Origin: Streptomyces sp. HUAS 15-9
GTDB taxonomy: Bacteria; Actinomycetota; Actinomycetes; Streptomycetales; Streptomycetaceae
DNA length: 64,000 nt
Assembly (NCBI RefSeq): GCF_025642155.1
Contig: NZ_CP106798.1
Span: 4,216,001 to 4,280,000 of the forward strand
Direction of reading: 5' to 3'
Shown here: positions 26,019-34,117 of the stretch, one piece after another
Layout of the letters: every line of letters begins with the position of its first letter
Position numbering within the stretch: the stretch's first letter is position 1
Program-made: the position numbers and the translations under genes
Notes under the pieces: model-generated
Seen by the model: the letters and a program-made list of their open reading frames with translations, nothing else
Databases searched by the model: none
What the model was told of the DNA's origin: nothing

Positions 26019-26957
26019 ATGTCCGCAGACCAGGGCAGCTCGAAGGTGCTCACGCCCACGAAGAGCGAGGCAGCGCCCAAGGAGCTCGACGCTATCGACG
26101 TGCTCGACGACGTCACGGCCCTCCAGGCCCCGCCGGCCCCGGAGCTCCCGGCCGCCGCAGATGTCCAAATCTCGCCGGCCCTGCCGGCCTCGGCGGACAT
26201 CGACACCCGCACCCTGTCCCGCTCCCTGTTCCTGCGGCTCGCCGCACTCGACGAACACAGCCCCGAGCGTGTCTACGTCCGGGACACCCTGATCGAGCTC
26301 AACCTCCCGCTCGTGCGCTACGCGGCGGCCCGCTTCCGCAGCCGCAACGAGCCGATGGAGGACATCGTCCAGGTCGGCACCATCGGCCTCATCAAGGCGA
26401 TCGACCGCTTCGACTGCGAACGCGGCGTGGAGTTCCCGACGTTCGCGATGCCGACGGTCGTGGGCGAGATCAAGCGCTTCTTCCGCGACACCTCATGGTC
26501 GGTCCGCGTCCCGCGCCGGCTCCAGGAGCTGCGACTGGCCCTCACCAAAGCCAGCGACGAGCTCTCCCAGAAGCTGGACCGCTCCCCCACGGTCGCCGAA
26601 CTGGCCGCCGTACTGGGCGTGTCCGAGGAGGACGTGGTCGACGGCCTGGCGGTCGGCAACGCCTACACGGCCTCCTCCCTGGACTCCCCGGCCCCCGAGG
26701 ACGACGGCGGCGAGGGCTCCCTCGCGGACCGCCTCGGCTACGAGGACACCGCCCTGGAAGGCGTCGAGTACCGGGAGTCACTGAAGCCGCTGCTGGCCAA
26801 ACTCCCGCCCCGCGAACGCCGGATCATCATGCTCCGCTTCTTCGCCAACATGACCCAGTCCCAGATCGGCGATGAGGTCGGCATCTCCCAGATGCACGTC
26901 TCGCGTCTTCTGACCCGCACCCTGGCCCAGCTGCGCGAGGGCCTCATCTCCGACTGA
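26019..26957 (+). CDS. sigN: SigB/SigF-family sigma factor, paralogue
   Basis: 312 residues. The ATG at 26019 follows AAGGGGGTGGC. It is a close paralogue of the preceding gene: [60 protein letters not shown] and region 4 [20 protein letters not shown], but with a shorter, acidic Ala/Pro-rich N-terminus. The 275-base gap before it with ACATGT repeats implies its own promoter and regulator. Symbol assigned from remembered synteny. Confidence 0.85.
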   Translation: MSADQGSSKVLTPTKSEAAPKELDAIDVLDDVTALQAPPAPELPAAADVQISPALPASADIDTRTLSRSLFLRLAALDEHSPERVYVRDTLIELNLPLVRYAAARFRSRNEPMEDIVQVGTIGLIKAIDRFDCERGVEFPTFAMPTVVGEIKRFFRDTSWSVRVPRRLQELRLALTKASDELSQKLDRSPTVAELAAVLGVSEEDVVDGLAVGNAYTASSLDSPAPEDDGGEGSLADRLGYEDTALEGVEYRESLKPLLAKLPPRERRIIMLRFFANMTQSQIGDEVGISQMHVSRLLTRTLAQLREGLISD

Positions 26958-27042
26958 TCCGATCGAGGATCGATCGGACCGATCCGCATGCAAGCCCCGC
27001 ACGTAGCTTCCTATTTGACGGAGCGTCAGTCACCATGGCGCG

Positions 27043-27777
27043 ATGCTCCGGACGGCATGGGCTCCATGGACGAGTGGCCGCCGAGGCGCCGTTACGGCAG
27101 CGTCGGCGGCCGTCGTCTGTCTGGGCGGACTGCTCGCGTCCTGCGCGGGCGGCAGCGGCGCCGGCGGCTACACGGCGGTGGGCCCGGCAGGCACGTCACC
27201 CCGGACGGCGGTGAGTCCGACCGGAAGGGTGACACTGACGCCGCTCGACGGGCTGACAAATGTCGGGCACAACGCGCCGTCCGCGCCCGGGACTTCGGAA
27301 GCGACCCCGTCAGTAGCCCCGTCCCCGGCGCCCACCCCCGGTGGCGACATCATCGGCTCCCCGGGCACGGCAGGGGCGCACCCCGGCCGCGGGACGGGTC
27401 GGCAGACATCGCCTCCCCCGTCGACGCCCACTCCCGCACCCGCGCCTGACCCCACCAAGGCACCACCGTCCCCGGCAGCCCTCACCTGGGACCCGCCGAC
27501 CCGCGAGGCCACGGACCAGCGCTGGTGCGAAAAGGTGACGGTCACCTTTCACAACTCGGGCGGAACCGCCGTCCGTTCGGGCGAGGTGACCTTCGGCACC
27601 CACATCATCGGCGCCCTCGGCATCGACTGGGCGACGATCGGGTCGACGGAGGACCTCCCGGCCCCGATCGAAGCGGGCGCACGGAAGAAGCACACGTGGA
27701 CGGTGTGCGTCGACGCCTGGCGCGTCCCTCTGGGGATGCACATCGAGACGCGGGACGCGGCGGTCGACTGGAAGTAG
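27043..27777 (+). CDS. Secreted lipoprotein, Pro-rich linker and C-terminal domain
   Basis: 244 residues. The signal sequence AAVVCLGGLLASC carries a lipobox with Cys34 as lipidation site. A 100-residue Ser/Thr/Pro/Gly linker then leads to a beta-rich domain (TWDPPTREATDQRWCEKVTV, SGEVTFGTHIIGALGIDWAT, KHTWTVCVDAWRVPLGMHI) with two cysteines that may pair. The family is not recognised. It stands 85 bases after sigN in the same direction and could belong to its regulon. The ATG at 27043 has a weak ribosome site. Confidence 0.75.
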   Translation: MLRTAWAPWTSGRRGAVTAASAAVVCLGGLLASCAGGSGAGGYTAVGPAGTSPRTAVSPTGRVTLTPLDGLTNVGHNAPSAPGTSEATPSVAPSPAPTPGGDIIGSPGTAGAHPGRGTGRQTSPPPSTPTPAPAPDPTKAPPSPAALTWDPPTREATDQRWCEKVTVTFHNSGGTAVRSGEVTFGTHIIGALGIDWATIGSTEDLPAPIEAGARKKHTWTVCVDAWRVPLGMHIETRDAAVDWK

Positions 27778-27800
27778 CCGCGCCACCCCGCCAGTGCCGC

Positions 27801-27998
27801 CTACTTCAGGGCCAGCCAGGCAACCGCCGCCACGACGGCCACCGCGGCGATGACGCCGATGATCAGTCCGATGCGCGGGCCCGCCGGGGCGGACGCCTGC
27901 TGCCTGCCCCCCTGAGGGGACTCGTCGACGAACGCGCGGAACATCTGAGTGCTGCCTGCGGGGTCGTAGTTGCCCTGGGGGCCCTGGGTGTTAGCCAT
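27801..27998 (-). CDS. Small tail-anchored membrane protein (65 aa)
   Basis: MANTQGPQGNYDPAGSTQMF is a hydrophilic, Gln/Gly-rich start followed by one C-terminal helix (IGLIIGVIAAVAVVAAVAWL) ending LALK. This is tail-anchor topology. The ATG at 27998 is preferred to the longer open frame, which begins in non-protein-like sequence. Convergent with the lipoprotein gene. Confidence 0.75.
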   Translation of the reverse strand: MANTQGPQGNYDPAGSTQMFRAFVDESPQGGRQQASAPAGPRIGLIIGVIAAVAVVAAVAWLALK

Positions 27999-28144
27999 GG
28001 CTCGAGACACTAGCGAATCCGGGGATGCGGCCCAAGTGGGGGGCCACCCGCATATGCGGGGCATCCGCACCCACCCCCACCAGCGCATTTACGTTCGCAA
28101 TACTTACCTTTGCCAAGTTTTTATCCCCGGCCACCCCAATTTGT

Positions 28145-28187
28145 TTGCCTGCAGCAACCAAACACCGCTTACAGTTGCCTCAAGCAA
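28145..28187 (+). promoter_or_regulatory. Two TTGC-N5-GCAA operators upstream of marR
   Basis: TTGCCTGCAGCAA (28145-28157) and TTGCCTCAAGCAA (28175-28187) are matching palindromes 30 bp apart, three helical turns, and end 17 bases before the MarR ATG. This fits binding of two MarR dimers on one face and autoregulation. Confidence 0.75.
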
Positions 28188-28204
28188 CGAACCTGGGAGG
28201 TGTG

Positions 28205-28699
28205 ATGGCGGAGCAGGCGCAGTTCGAGGAGCTGGCGCGTCAGCTCAGCGCCGTCGGAGCGGTCAAAAGGGACCTGGGGCGGATCCTTCCGCACGACTGC
28301 CCGGCCGGATCCGCAGCCGTACTGACGCTGCTCGGCGGTCACGGGGACATGCGCATGAGCAAGCTCGCCGAGCTGCTGGCCGTGGACATGTCCGTGACCA
28401 GCCGGCATGTCGCGCATGTCGCCGAGCGGGGCTGGATCGAACGGTCCCCCGACCCCGCCGACAAGCGCTCGCGCATCCTGCGCCTCACCCCCGCGGGCAG
28501 GGCCACCCTCGTCGAGCTGTCCCGGCGCACTGCCGAACTGCTGGCAGAACGCCTGAGCGACTGGACCGACGAGGAGGTCACCCAGCTGATCCGGCTGATG
28601 ACCCGGCTGCGGGCGAGCTTCGGCGACTGCCGGTCCGCCCACCCCCGCCTCACCGCCCTCGCACCCGCACTCGACACAACCACCCGTACACCCGCATAA
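28205..28699 (+). CDS. MarR-family transcriptional regulator
   Basis: 164 residues. The winged helix is clear (AAVLTLLGGHGDMRMSKLAE, VDMSVTSRHVAHVAERGWIE, wing PDPADKRSRILRLTPAGRA), with dimerisation helices at both ends. The ATG at 28205 follows GGGAGGTG. It precedes the MFS exporter by 21 bases, the classic MarR-efflux arrangement, so it probably represses itself and the exporter until a small ligand binds. Confidence 0.92.
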   Translation: MAEQAQFEELARQLSAVGAVKRDLGRILPHDCPAGSAAVLTLLGGHGDMRMSKLAELLAVDMSVTSRHVAHVAERGWIERSPDPADKRSRILRLTPAGRATLVELSRRTAELLAERLSDWTDEEVTQLIRLMTRLRASFGDCRSAHPRLTALAPALDTTTRTPA

Positions 28700-28720
28700 C
28701 CACGTAAGAGAAGGAAGCCC

Positions 28721-31285
28721 ATGGCAACGACCACACCGGCCGGTGTGCGGGCCCACGCCAAGCACGGGGGAGGCCACGGCCACGGCCCCGGCCACGCCCC
28801 CATGTCGCACCGGCAGATCATGGAGGCGCTCTCCGGGCTGCTGCTCGGTATGTTCGCCGCGATCCTGTCGTCCACCATCGTCTCCAACGCCCTGCCCGAG
28901 ATCATCCAGGACCTCGGCGGCGGCCAGAGCGCCTACACCTGGGTCGTCACGGCCGCGCTGCTGTCGATGACCGCCTCCACCCCGCTCTGGGGCAAGCTCG
29001 CCGACCTGGTCAGCAAGAAGGCGCTCGTCCAGATAGCGCTGGTCATCTATATCGCGGGCTCGGTCGTCGCCGGTCTCGCGCAGAACCCGGGCATGCTCAT
29101 CGGCGCCCGTGTCATCCAGGGTCTGGGCGCCGGCGGTCTGACCGCGCTGGCCCAGATCATCATGGCCGCGATGATCTCGCCGCGGGAGCGGGGCCGCTAC
29201 AGCGGTTACCTGGGTGCCACCTTCGCCGTCGCCACCGTCGGCGGCCCGCTCGTCGGCGGCGTCATCACCGACACCGAGTGGCTCGGCTGGCGCTGGTGCC
29301 TCTACGTCGGTGTGCCCTTCGCGCTGATCGCGCTGGTCGTGCTGCAGAAGACGCTGCACCTGCCCGAGCACAAGCGTGCGGTCAAGGTCGACTGGGCCGG
29401 TGCCTTCTTCATCACCGCCTCCGTCAGCCTCCTGCTGATCTGGGTCACCTTCGCCGACGACAAGTACGACTGGCTGTCCTGGCAGACCTACACGATGGTC
29501 GGCGGCGCGCTCGCCCTGGCGCTGATCTTCCTCGTCATCGAGACGAAGGCCGACGAGCCGATCATCCCGCTGCGCCTGTTCCGGAACCGCACGATCGCGC
29601 TGGCCTCGCTCGCCTCCCTGTTCGTCGGCATCGCGATGTTCGCCAGCACCGTCTTCTTCAGCCAGTACTTCCAGCTGGCGCGCGACAAGTCCCCGACGAT
29701 GTCGGGCGTCATGACGATCCCGATGATCGCCGGGCTGTTCGTCTCCTCCACCGTCTCCGGCCAGATCATCACCAAGACCGGCAAGTGGAAGGGGTGGCTG
29801 GTCACGGGCGGTGTGCTGCTGACGGCCGGTCTGGGCCTGCTGGGCGGCATGCGCTACGACACCGAGTACTGGAAGCTCGCGATCTTCATGGCGGTCATGG
29901 GCCTCGGCCTCGGCATGATGATGCAGAACCTGGTCCTGTCCACCCAGAACCAGGTCGCCCCGCACGAACTCGGCGCCGCCAGCTCGGTCGTCACCTTCTT
30001 CCGGTCCCTCGGCGGTGCGGTGGGCGTCTCGGCGCTCGGCTCCGTGATGGCCACCCGCATCACCCACTACGCCACGGACACGATCGGGCAGCTGAAGCCC
30101 AAGGAGCAGCTGGCGGCCGCCAAGGCCGCGGGCACCGGTCAGCTGCCGGACATGGGTCTGCTGCCCCCGCACATCCGCACGTGGCTGGAGGGCGCGTACG
30201 GGCACGGCATCGCCGACATCTTCCTGTACGTCACGCCGGTCGCCCTCCTCGCCTTCCTGGTCACCCTGTTCATCAAGGAGGTCCCGCTGCGGACGGCCGG
30301 CGCCCTGGCCCAGGCCGCCGAGGCCAAGGCCGAGGCCGAGACCCCGGCCGCCGAGACACTGACCGCCGTCGCCGCGGAGGCTCCCGTCGAGGAGGTTCCC
30401 GCCGAGGCGAAGGTGCCCAGCTGGGCCACCCCGGTCGTGGACCCGGAGGCCGGTACCGAGGCGTTCGGCACCCGGCAGCTCACCGCCGTCGCCACCGTGC
30501 CCGTCCCCCGGCAGCCCGAGCAGGGCGGTGTCCCGGTCCACGGCTTCGTCCGCGGTGCCGAGAGCGCCCCGGTCGCGCAGGCGGCGGTCACCCTGATCTC
30601 CCTCTCCGGCCGCCAGCTGGGCCGCGCGGTCGCCCAGGCCGACGGTTCCTACGGGGTGGAGGCGCCGGGCGCGGGCTCGTACGTCCTGATCGCCTCCGCG
30701 GACGGCTACCAGCCGCAGGCGTCCACGGTCGTCGTGGGTGACGACCCGGTGTCGTACGACATCCTGCTCAGCGGCACCAGCGGCCTGAGCGGCATTGTCC
30801 GGGCCGCGGGGAGCGCGCTGCCGGTCAAGGACGCGATGGTGATCGTCACCGATGTGCGCGGGGACCTGCTCGCCACCGGAATCACCGGTGAGCAGGGCGA
30901 GTTCGGCTTCGCCGAGCTGGTGCCGGGTGCGGTGACCGTCGCGGTGAACGCGGCCGGGTTCCGGCCCCGCGCCCTGCCGGTCGAGATCGGCGCCGCCGGT
31001 GTCACCCGGATCGCGGTCGACCTCGACGCCGGTGCTCAGCTCCAGGGCGTCGTGCGGGCCCCGCACGGCCCGCTGACCGACGCCCGGGTGACCCTCGTGG
31101 ACGCGGCGGGCAACGTGGTCGGCTCGGCCACGACCGGGACGGACGGGGCGTACGCCTTCGCCGACCTGAACAGCGGCGAGTACACCGTCATCGCGACGGG
31201 CTACCCGCCGGTGGCCACGGCCCTCACGGTGAACGGTACCGAAGTCGACGGCCACGACATCGAACTCGCCCACCCCGGCGAGTAG
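28721..31285 (+). CDS. DHA2-type MFS exporter fused to three beta-sandwich domains
   Basis: 854 residues. After a His/Gly-rich start (KHGGGHGHGPGHAP), residues about 30-525 are a 14-helix EmrB/QacA-type drug:H+ antiporter: motif A GKLADLVSKK, motif C region LGATFAVATVGGPLVGGVI. An Ala/Glu/Pro linker (about 525-600) leads to three carboxypeptidase-regulatory-like repeats (HGFVRGAESAPVAQAAVTLI, LSGIVRAAGSALPVKDAMVI, LQGVVRAPHGPLTDARVTLV), each ending in a GxYxx beta motif. Plain MFS exporters of this class are about 500 residues; the added 250-residue tail is unusual and would probably be cytoplasmic after 14 helices. Followed by a strong terminator and the YceI gene with a related domain. Confidence 0.9.
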   Translation: MATTTPAGVRAHAKHGGGHGHGPGHAPMSHRQIMEALSGLLLGMFAAILSSTIVSNALPEIIQDLGGGQSAYTWVVTAALLSMTASTPLWGKLADLVSKKALVQIALVIYIAGSVVAGLAQNPGMLIGARVIQGLGAGGLTALAQIIMAAMISPRERGRYSGYLGATFAVATVGGPLVGGVITDTEWLGWRWCLYVGVPFALIALVVLQKTLHLPEHKRAVKVDWAGAFFITASVSLLLIWVTFADDKYDWLSWQTYTMVGGALALALIFLVIETKADEPIIPLRLFRNRTIALASLASLFVGIAMFASTVFFSQYFQLARDKSPTMSGVMTIPMIAGLFVSSTVSGQIITKTGKWKGWLVTGGVLLTAGLGLLGGMRYDTEYWKLAIFMAVMGLGLGMMMQNLVLSTQNQVAPHELGAASSVVTFFRSLGGAVGVSALGSVMATRITHYATDTIGQLKPKEQLAAAKAAGTGQLPDMGLLPPHIRTWLEGAYGHGIADIFLYVTPVALLAFLVTLFIKEVPLRTAGALAQAAEAKAEAETPAAETLTAVAAEAPVEEVPAEAKVPSWATPVVDPEAGTEAFGTRQLTAVATVPVPRQPEQGGVPVHGFVRGAESAPVAQAAVTLISLSGRQLGRAVAQADGSYGVEAPGAGSYVLIASADGYQPQASTVVVGDDPVSYDILLSGTSGLSGIVRAAGSALPVKDAMVIVTDVRGDLLATGITGEQGEFGFAELVPGAVTVAVNAAGFRPRALPVEIGAAGVTRIAVDLDAGAQLQGVVRAPHGPLTDARVTLVDAAGNVVGSATTGTDGAYAFADLNSGEYTVIATGYPPVATALTVNGTEVDGHDIELAHPGE

Positions 31286-31294
31286 TTGGGCCCC

Positions 31295-31341
31295 GGCCCG
31301 TGCCGGACGCGCTCCGAGCGGAGGCGCGTCCGGCACGGGCC
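31295..31341 (+). terminator. 18-bp-stem hairpin after the MFS gene
   Basis: GGCCCGTGCCGGACGCGC (31295-31312) and its complement at 31324-31341 flank an 11-base loop. This is a strong transcription stop or attenuator between MFS and YceI genes. Confidence 0.75.
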
Positions 31342-31385
31342 GGTCGCATCATGACCAATTTATTCTGCTTTGGGGAGAAAACGGG

Positions 31386-32207
31386 ATGGCACTGACCGCG
31401 AGGATCCGTACCCGGGACGGATGGGCCGTGTCGCACGCGGTCGTCACGGTGGCCGATGGGACGGGCACGCAGGTGCTGCGCGCCGAGGCCGACCCGGAGG
31501 GGGCCGTACGGGACACGATCGAGCTCGCCCCGGGGGCGTACACGGTGATCGTCACGGCGGTCGGGTACGCGCCCGCCGCCGCCGGCGCGATCGTCACCGC
31601 GAGCGGGCGGGCCGAGGTCGGCACGGTGACACTGGCCCGGCAGGGCGGCACCGAGCTGCCACCGCCCGGACCGTGGACCGTCGACCCGGCCCACTCCAGC
31701 GTGGGCGCCGTCGCCCAGCACCTCGGGATCTCCAGCGTGCGCGGCCGGTTCACGGAGTTCGCGGGCACGGTCGAGATCGCGCCGGACGACCTCACCAGGT
31801 CCCGGGTCCAGGCCGTCATCAGCGCGGCCTCAATCGACACCGGCAACGATATGCGCGACACGCATCTGCGCTCCGCGGACTTCCTGGACGTCGAGCGCCA
31901 CCCCGAGATCACCTACCGCTCCACGGGCCTCGCCGCGGCCGGCGCCGACCGCTGGACGGTCCACGGCGAGCTGGGCATGCACGGTGTCGTACGACCCGTC
32001 GACCTGGACCTCGCCTATCTCGGCACCGGCGCCGACCCCTGGGGTGGCACCCGCGCGGCCTTCCGGGCGACGGCGGAACTGCGGCGCGAGGACTTCGCGA
32101 TGAACTACAACCAGGTCGTCCAGGCGGGCATCGCCGCCATCGGTACGACGCTGAAGGTGGAGCTGGACATCCAGGCCGTGCAGGGCGGGTCGCTGCCGCG
32201 GGCGTAG
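31386..32207 (+). CDS. YceI-family protein with N-terminal carboxypeptidase-like domain
   Basis: 273 residues. Residues 1-85 form a regulatory-like beta sandwich (ARIRTRDGWAVSHAVVTVAD, APGAYTVIVTAVGYAPAAAG) like the tail domains of the upstream exporter. Residues about 93-265 are a YceI lipocalin-like barrel (WTVDPAHSSVGAVAQHLGIS, VRGRFTEFAGTVEIAPDD, HLRSADFLDVERHPEITYRS, GELGMHGVVRPVDL). YceI barrels bind isoprenoid or fatty-acid-type ligands. There is no signal peptide, so it is cytoplasmic. The ATG at 31386 follows TTGGGGAGAAAACGGG. Confidence 0.88.
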   Translation: MALTARIRTRDGWAVSHAVVTVADGTGTQVLRAEADPEGAVRDTIELAPGAYTVIVTAVGYAPAAAGAIVTASGRAEVGTVTLARQGGTELPPPGPWTVDPAHSSVGAVAQHLGISSVRGRFTEFAGTVEIAPDDLTRSRVQAVISAASIDTGNDMRDTHLRSADFLDVERHPEITYRSTGLAAAGADRWTVHGELGMHGVVRPVDLDLAYLGTGADPWGGTRAAFRATAELRREDFAMNYNQVVQAGIAAIGTTLKVELDIQAVQGGSLPRA

Positions 32208-32271
32208 GCACATCAGGGCCGGCCGGATCCGGTTCCGCTGCCTCACGGGGCAATACATCTAGGCTGCCCCC

Positions 32272-32742
32272 ATGGCACCGAACATCGCGACCAACACGTC
32301 CGTCTCCCTGGACGGGTTGCTGGACTTCGCACGGCCTCGTCACCGCGCCATCCTGCTGACCCGGCGGGCCGACGGCGGGCCCCAGGGCTCGCCGCTGACC
32401 TGCGGGGTCGACGACTCGGGGCGGATCGTGGTCTCCACCTACCCGGAGCGCGCCAAAACCCGCAACGCCAAGCGGGACCCACGGGTCAGCCTGATCGTAC
32501 TGAGCGACGACTGGAACGGCCCGTGGGTCCAGATCGACGGAACGGCGGAGGTCATCGACTCCCCCGACTCGGTGGAACCGCTGGTGGAGTACTACCGCAA
32601 CATCGCGGGCGAACACCCGGACTGGAACGAGTACCGCGAGGCGATGCTCAAGCAGGGCAAGTCGATCATCCGCATCACTCCGGACCGCTGGGGCCCGGTG
32701 GCCACGGGCGGCTTCCCGGCCAGACTGGTGACCGGGGACTGA
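32272..32742 (+). CDS. PPOX-class (F420- or FMN-dependent) oxidoreductase
   Basis: 156 residues of split-barrel fold: HRAILLTRRADGGPQGSPLT, IVVSTYPERAKTRNAKRDPR, RVSLIVLSDDWNGPWVQIDG, IRITPDRWGPVATGGFPA. These match the pyridoxamine-oxidase-like family with F420-type cofactor use in actinobacteria. Substrate unknown. The last 84 bases of the gene are the first unit of the degenerate tandem array that follows. Confidence 0.85.
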   Translation: MAPNIATNTSVSLDGLLDFARPRHRAILLTRRADGGPQGSPLTCGVDDSGRIVVSTYPERAKTRNAKRDPRVSLIVLSDDWNGPWVQIDGTAEVIDSPDSVEPLVEYYRNIAGEHPDWNEYREAMLKQGKSIIRITPDRWGPVATGGFPARLVTGD

Positions 32743-33056
32743 TCACTACGGCACGGCAAGTCGGTTGCCCGAGTCACCCCGGACACTGGGACCCGGCGGC
32801 CACGGACGGCCTCCCGGCCAGGCTCGTGGCCGGGGACCGACCACCACGGCGCCACAAGTCGGTCACCCAAGTCGCTCCCGACCACTGAGGCCCGGCGGCC
32901 ACGGACGGCCTCCCGGCCAGGCTCGTGGCCGGGGACCGACCACCACGGCGCCACAAGTCGGTCACCCAAGTCGCTCCCGACCACTGAGGCCCGGCGGCCA
33001 CGGACGGCCTCCCGGCCAGGCTCGTGGCCGGGGACCGACCACCACGGCACGGCAGG
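32659..33056. repeat. Four-unit 98-99-bp tandem array from the PPOX gene tail
   Basis: Units start at 32659 (inside the gene), 32758, 32856 and 32955 with AAGTCG, and run to 33056. Unit 1 holds the last 28 codons, stop and 15 bases of spacer. Later units keep the sequence (GGCCACGGACGGC, CCCGGCCAGGCTCGTGGCC) but lose the frame and stop codon. Units 3 and 4 are nearly identical, so the array grew recently. No gene lies in 32743-33145. Confidence 0.85.
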
Positions 33057-33145
33057 TCGAAGTCCGGTCACCCCGGTGCACCCGGGGTCAGTGGTCACCG
33101 ACGGCTCCCGCACGGCTCGCGGGCGAGGGCTGGGGTGCCTGCCGG

Positions 33146-33904
33146 TCAGCCGCGGGTGACCATCGCCTCGATTCCGGATACCAGTAGGTCCAGGGCGAAA
33201 GTGAAGTCGCGGTCCAGCATCTCCTCGACCGTGTCGCCGCCGCGGGCCGCCATGAGGTCCTTGGACTCCTTGATCACGCCGGCGGTCTGCGGGGCCTCGG
33301 ACACGGCGCTCATGGCGGTGCGGAAGTACTCGTCGGGGGTCAGGCCCGCGGCCTCGACCCGGGCGGCGAAGTGGCCCTCGACCGTGCCGAAGCCGTAGAC
33401 GAACTGGAAGACGGCGGAGATGGCGCCCGTGACACCGTGCGCGGGCAGCCCGGTCCGGCGGATGATCTGCTGCACCACCCGGGAGAACGCGAGCGAGTTC
33501 GGGCCGATGTTGAGATACCGCCCGGCGAGCGGTGACAGCCAGGGGTGCCGGACGAGAAGCGCACGGTATTCCGTGGCCAGCGTGCGCAACTGGTCGCGCC
33601 AGTCCTCTCCCTCTGCCTCCGGGTCGGGCAGCCGCAGCTCGCCGTAGACCGCGTCCAGGGCGAGCTCCAGCAGGTCGTCCTTGGTGTCGACGTACCAGTA
33701 CACGGACATCGCGGTGACGTGCAGCCCGGCCGCGAGCCTCCGCATCGAGAACTTGGCCAGTCCATCGGCGTCCAGCAGCCGCACGGTCACCTCGGTGATC
33801 CGCTCACGATCGAGACCGGAGGGCTGCCCCGCGCGCCCGCCCCGGCGGGCCTTGCCCTCCAGCCAGACGCTCGACCGCACCGACCGCTCGGCTGCCTTGA
33901 CCAT
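33146..33904 (-). CDS. TetR-family transcriptional regulator
   Basis: 252 residues. An N-terminal helix-turn-helix (ITEVTVRLLDADGLAKFSMR, LHVTAMSVYWYVDTKDDLLE) is followed by a TetR_C-type ligand domain (DWRDQLRTLATEYRALLVRH, VFQFVYGFGTVEGHFAARVE). The ATG at 33904 follows GAGGAAGG. It controls unknown targets; no divergent partner is adjacent, as upstream lies the glycosyltransferase operon end. Confidence 0.9.
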   Translation of the reverse strand: MVKAAERSVRSSVWLEGKARRGGRAGQPSGLDRERITEVTVRLLDADGLAKFSMRRLAAGLHVTAMSVYWYVDTKDDLLELALDAVYGELRLPDPEAEGEDWRDQLRTLATEYRALLVRHPWLSPLAGRYLNIGPNSLAFSRVVQQIIRRTGLPAHGVTGAISAVFQFVYGFGTVEGHFAARVEAAGLTPDEYFRTAMSAVSEAPQTAGVIKESKDLMAARGGDTVEEMLDRDFTFALDLLVSGIEAMVTRG

Positions 33905-34035
33905 CGGCGCACCTTCCTCGAGAACTCCGGCCCCTCACCGAAATGCTAGAACCGCAACCTCCCCATAAGGGGCGCGGAACCGCGCCGATATACCGCTCCG
34001 CACATCGCTCCATCATGCGGGTCCGAGCAGAACCC

Positions 34036-34067
34036 GAAGGGCGGGTGGCCGCAGCCACCCGCCCTTC
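34036..34067. terminator. Terminator of the glycosyltransferase operon
   Basis: GAAGGGCGGGTGGC / GCCACCCGCCCTTC, a perfect 14-bp stem with loop CGCA, 50 bases past the stop of the last operon gene. A run of CGGCC repeats follows at about 34075-34098. Confidence 0.85.
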
Positions 34068-34117
34068 TCCTGCCCGGCCCGGCCCGGCCCGGCCCGGCGA
34101 TCGTCAGCTGCCGATCG

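Noticed and set aside
28169..31336. 1055-residue open frame antisense to MarR and MFS genes
   Set aside because: Gly/Arg/Asp/His-rich composition typical of antisense of high-GC coding DNA; the plus strand encodes clear MarR and MFS families.
32659..33056. CRISPR-like or clustered-repeat reading of the 99-bp array
   Set aside because: Units are contiguous without spacers and derive from the upstream gene tail.
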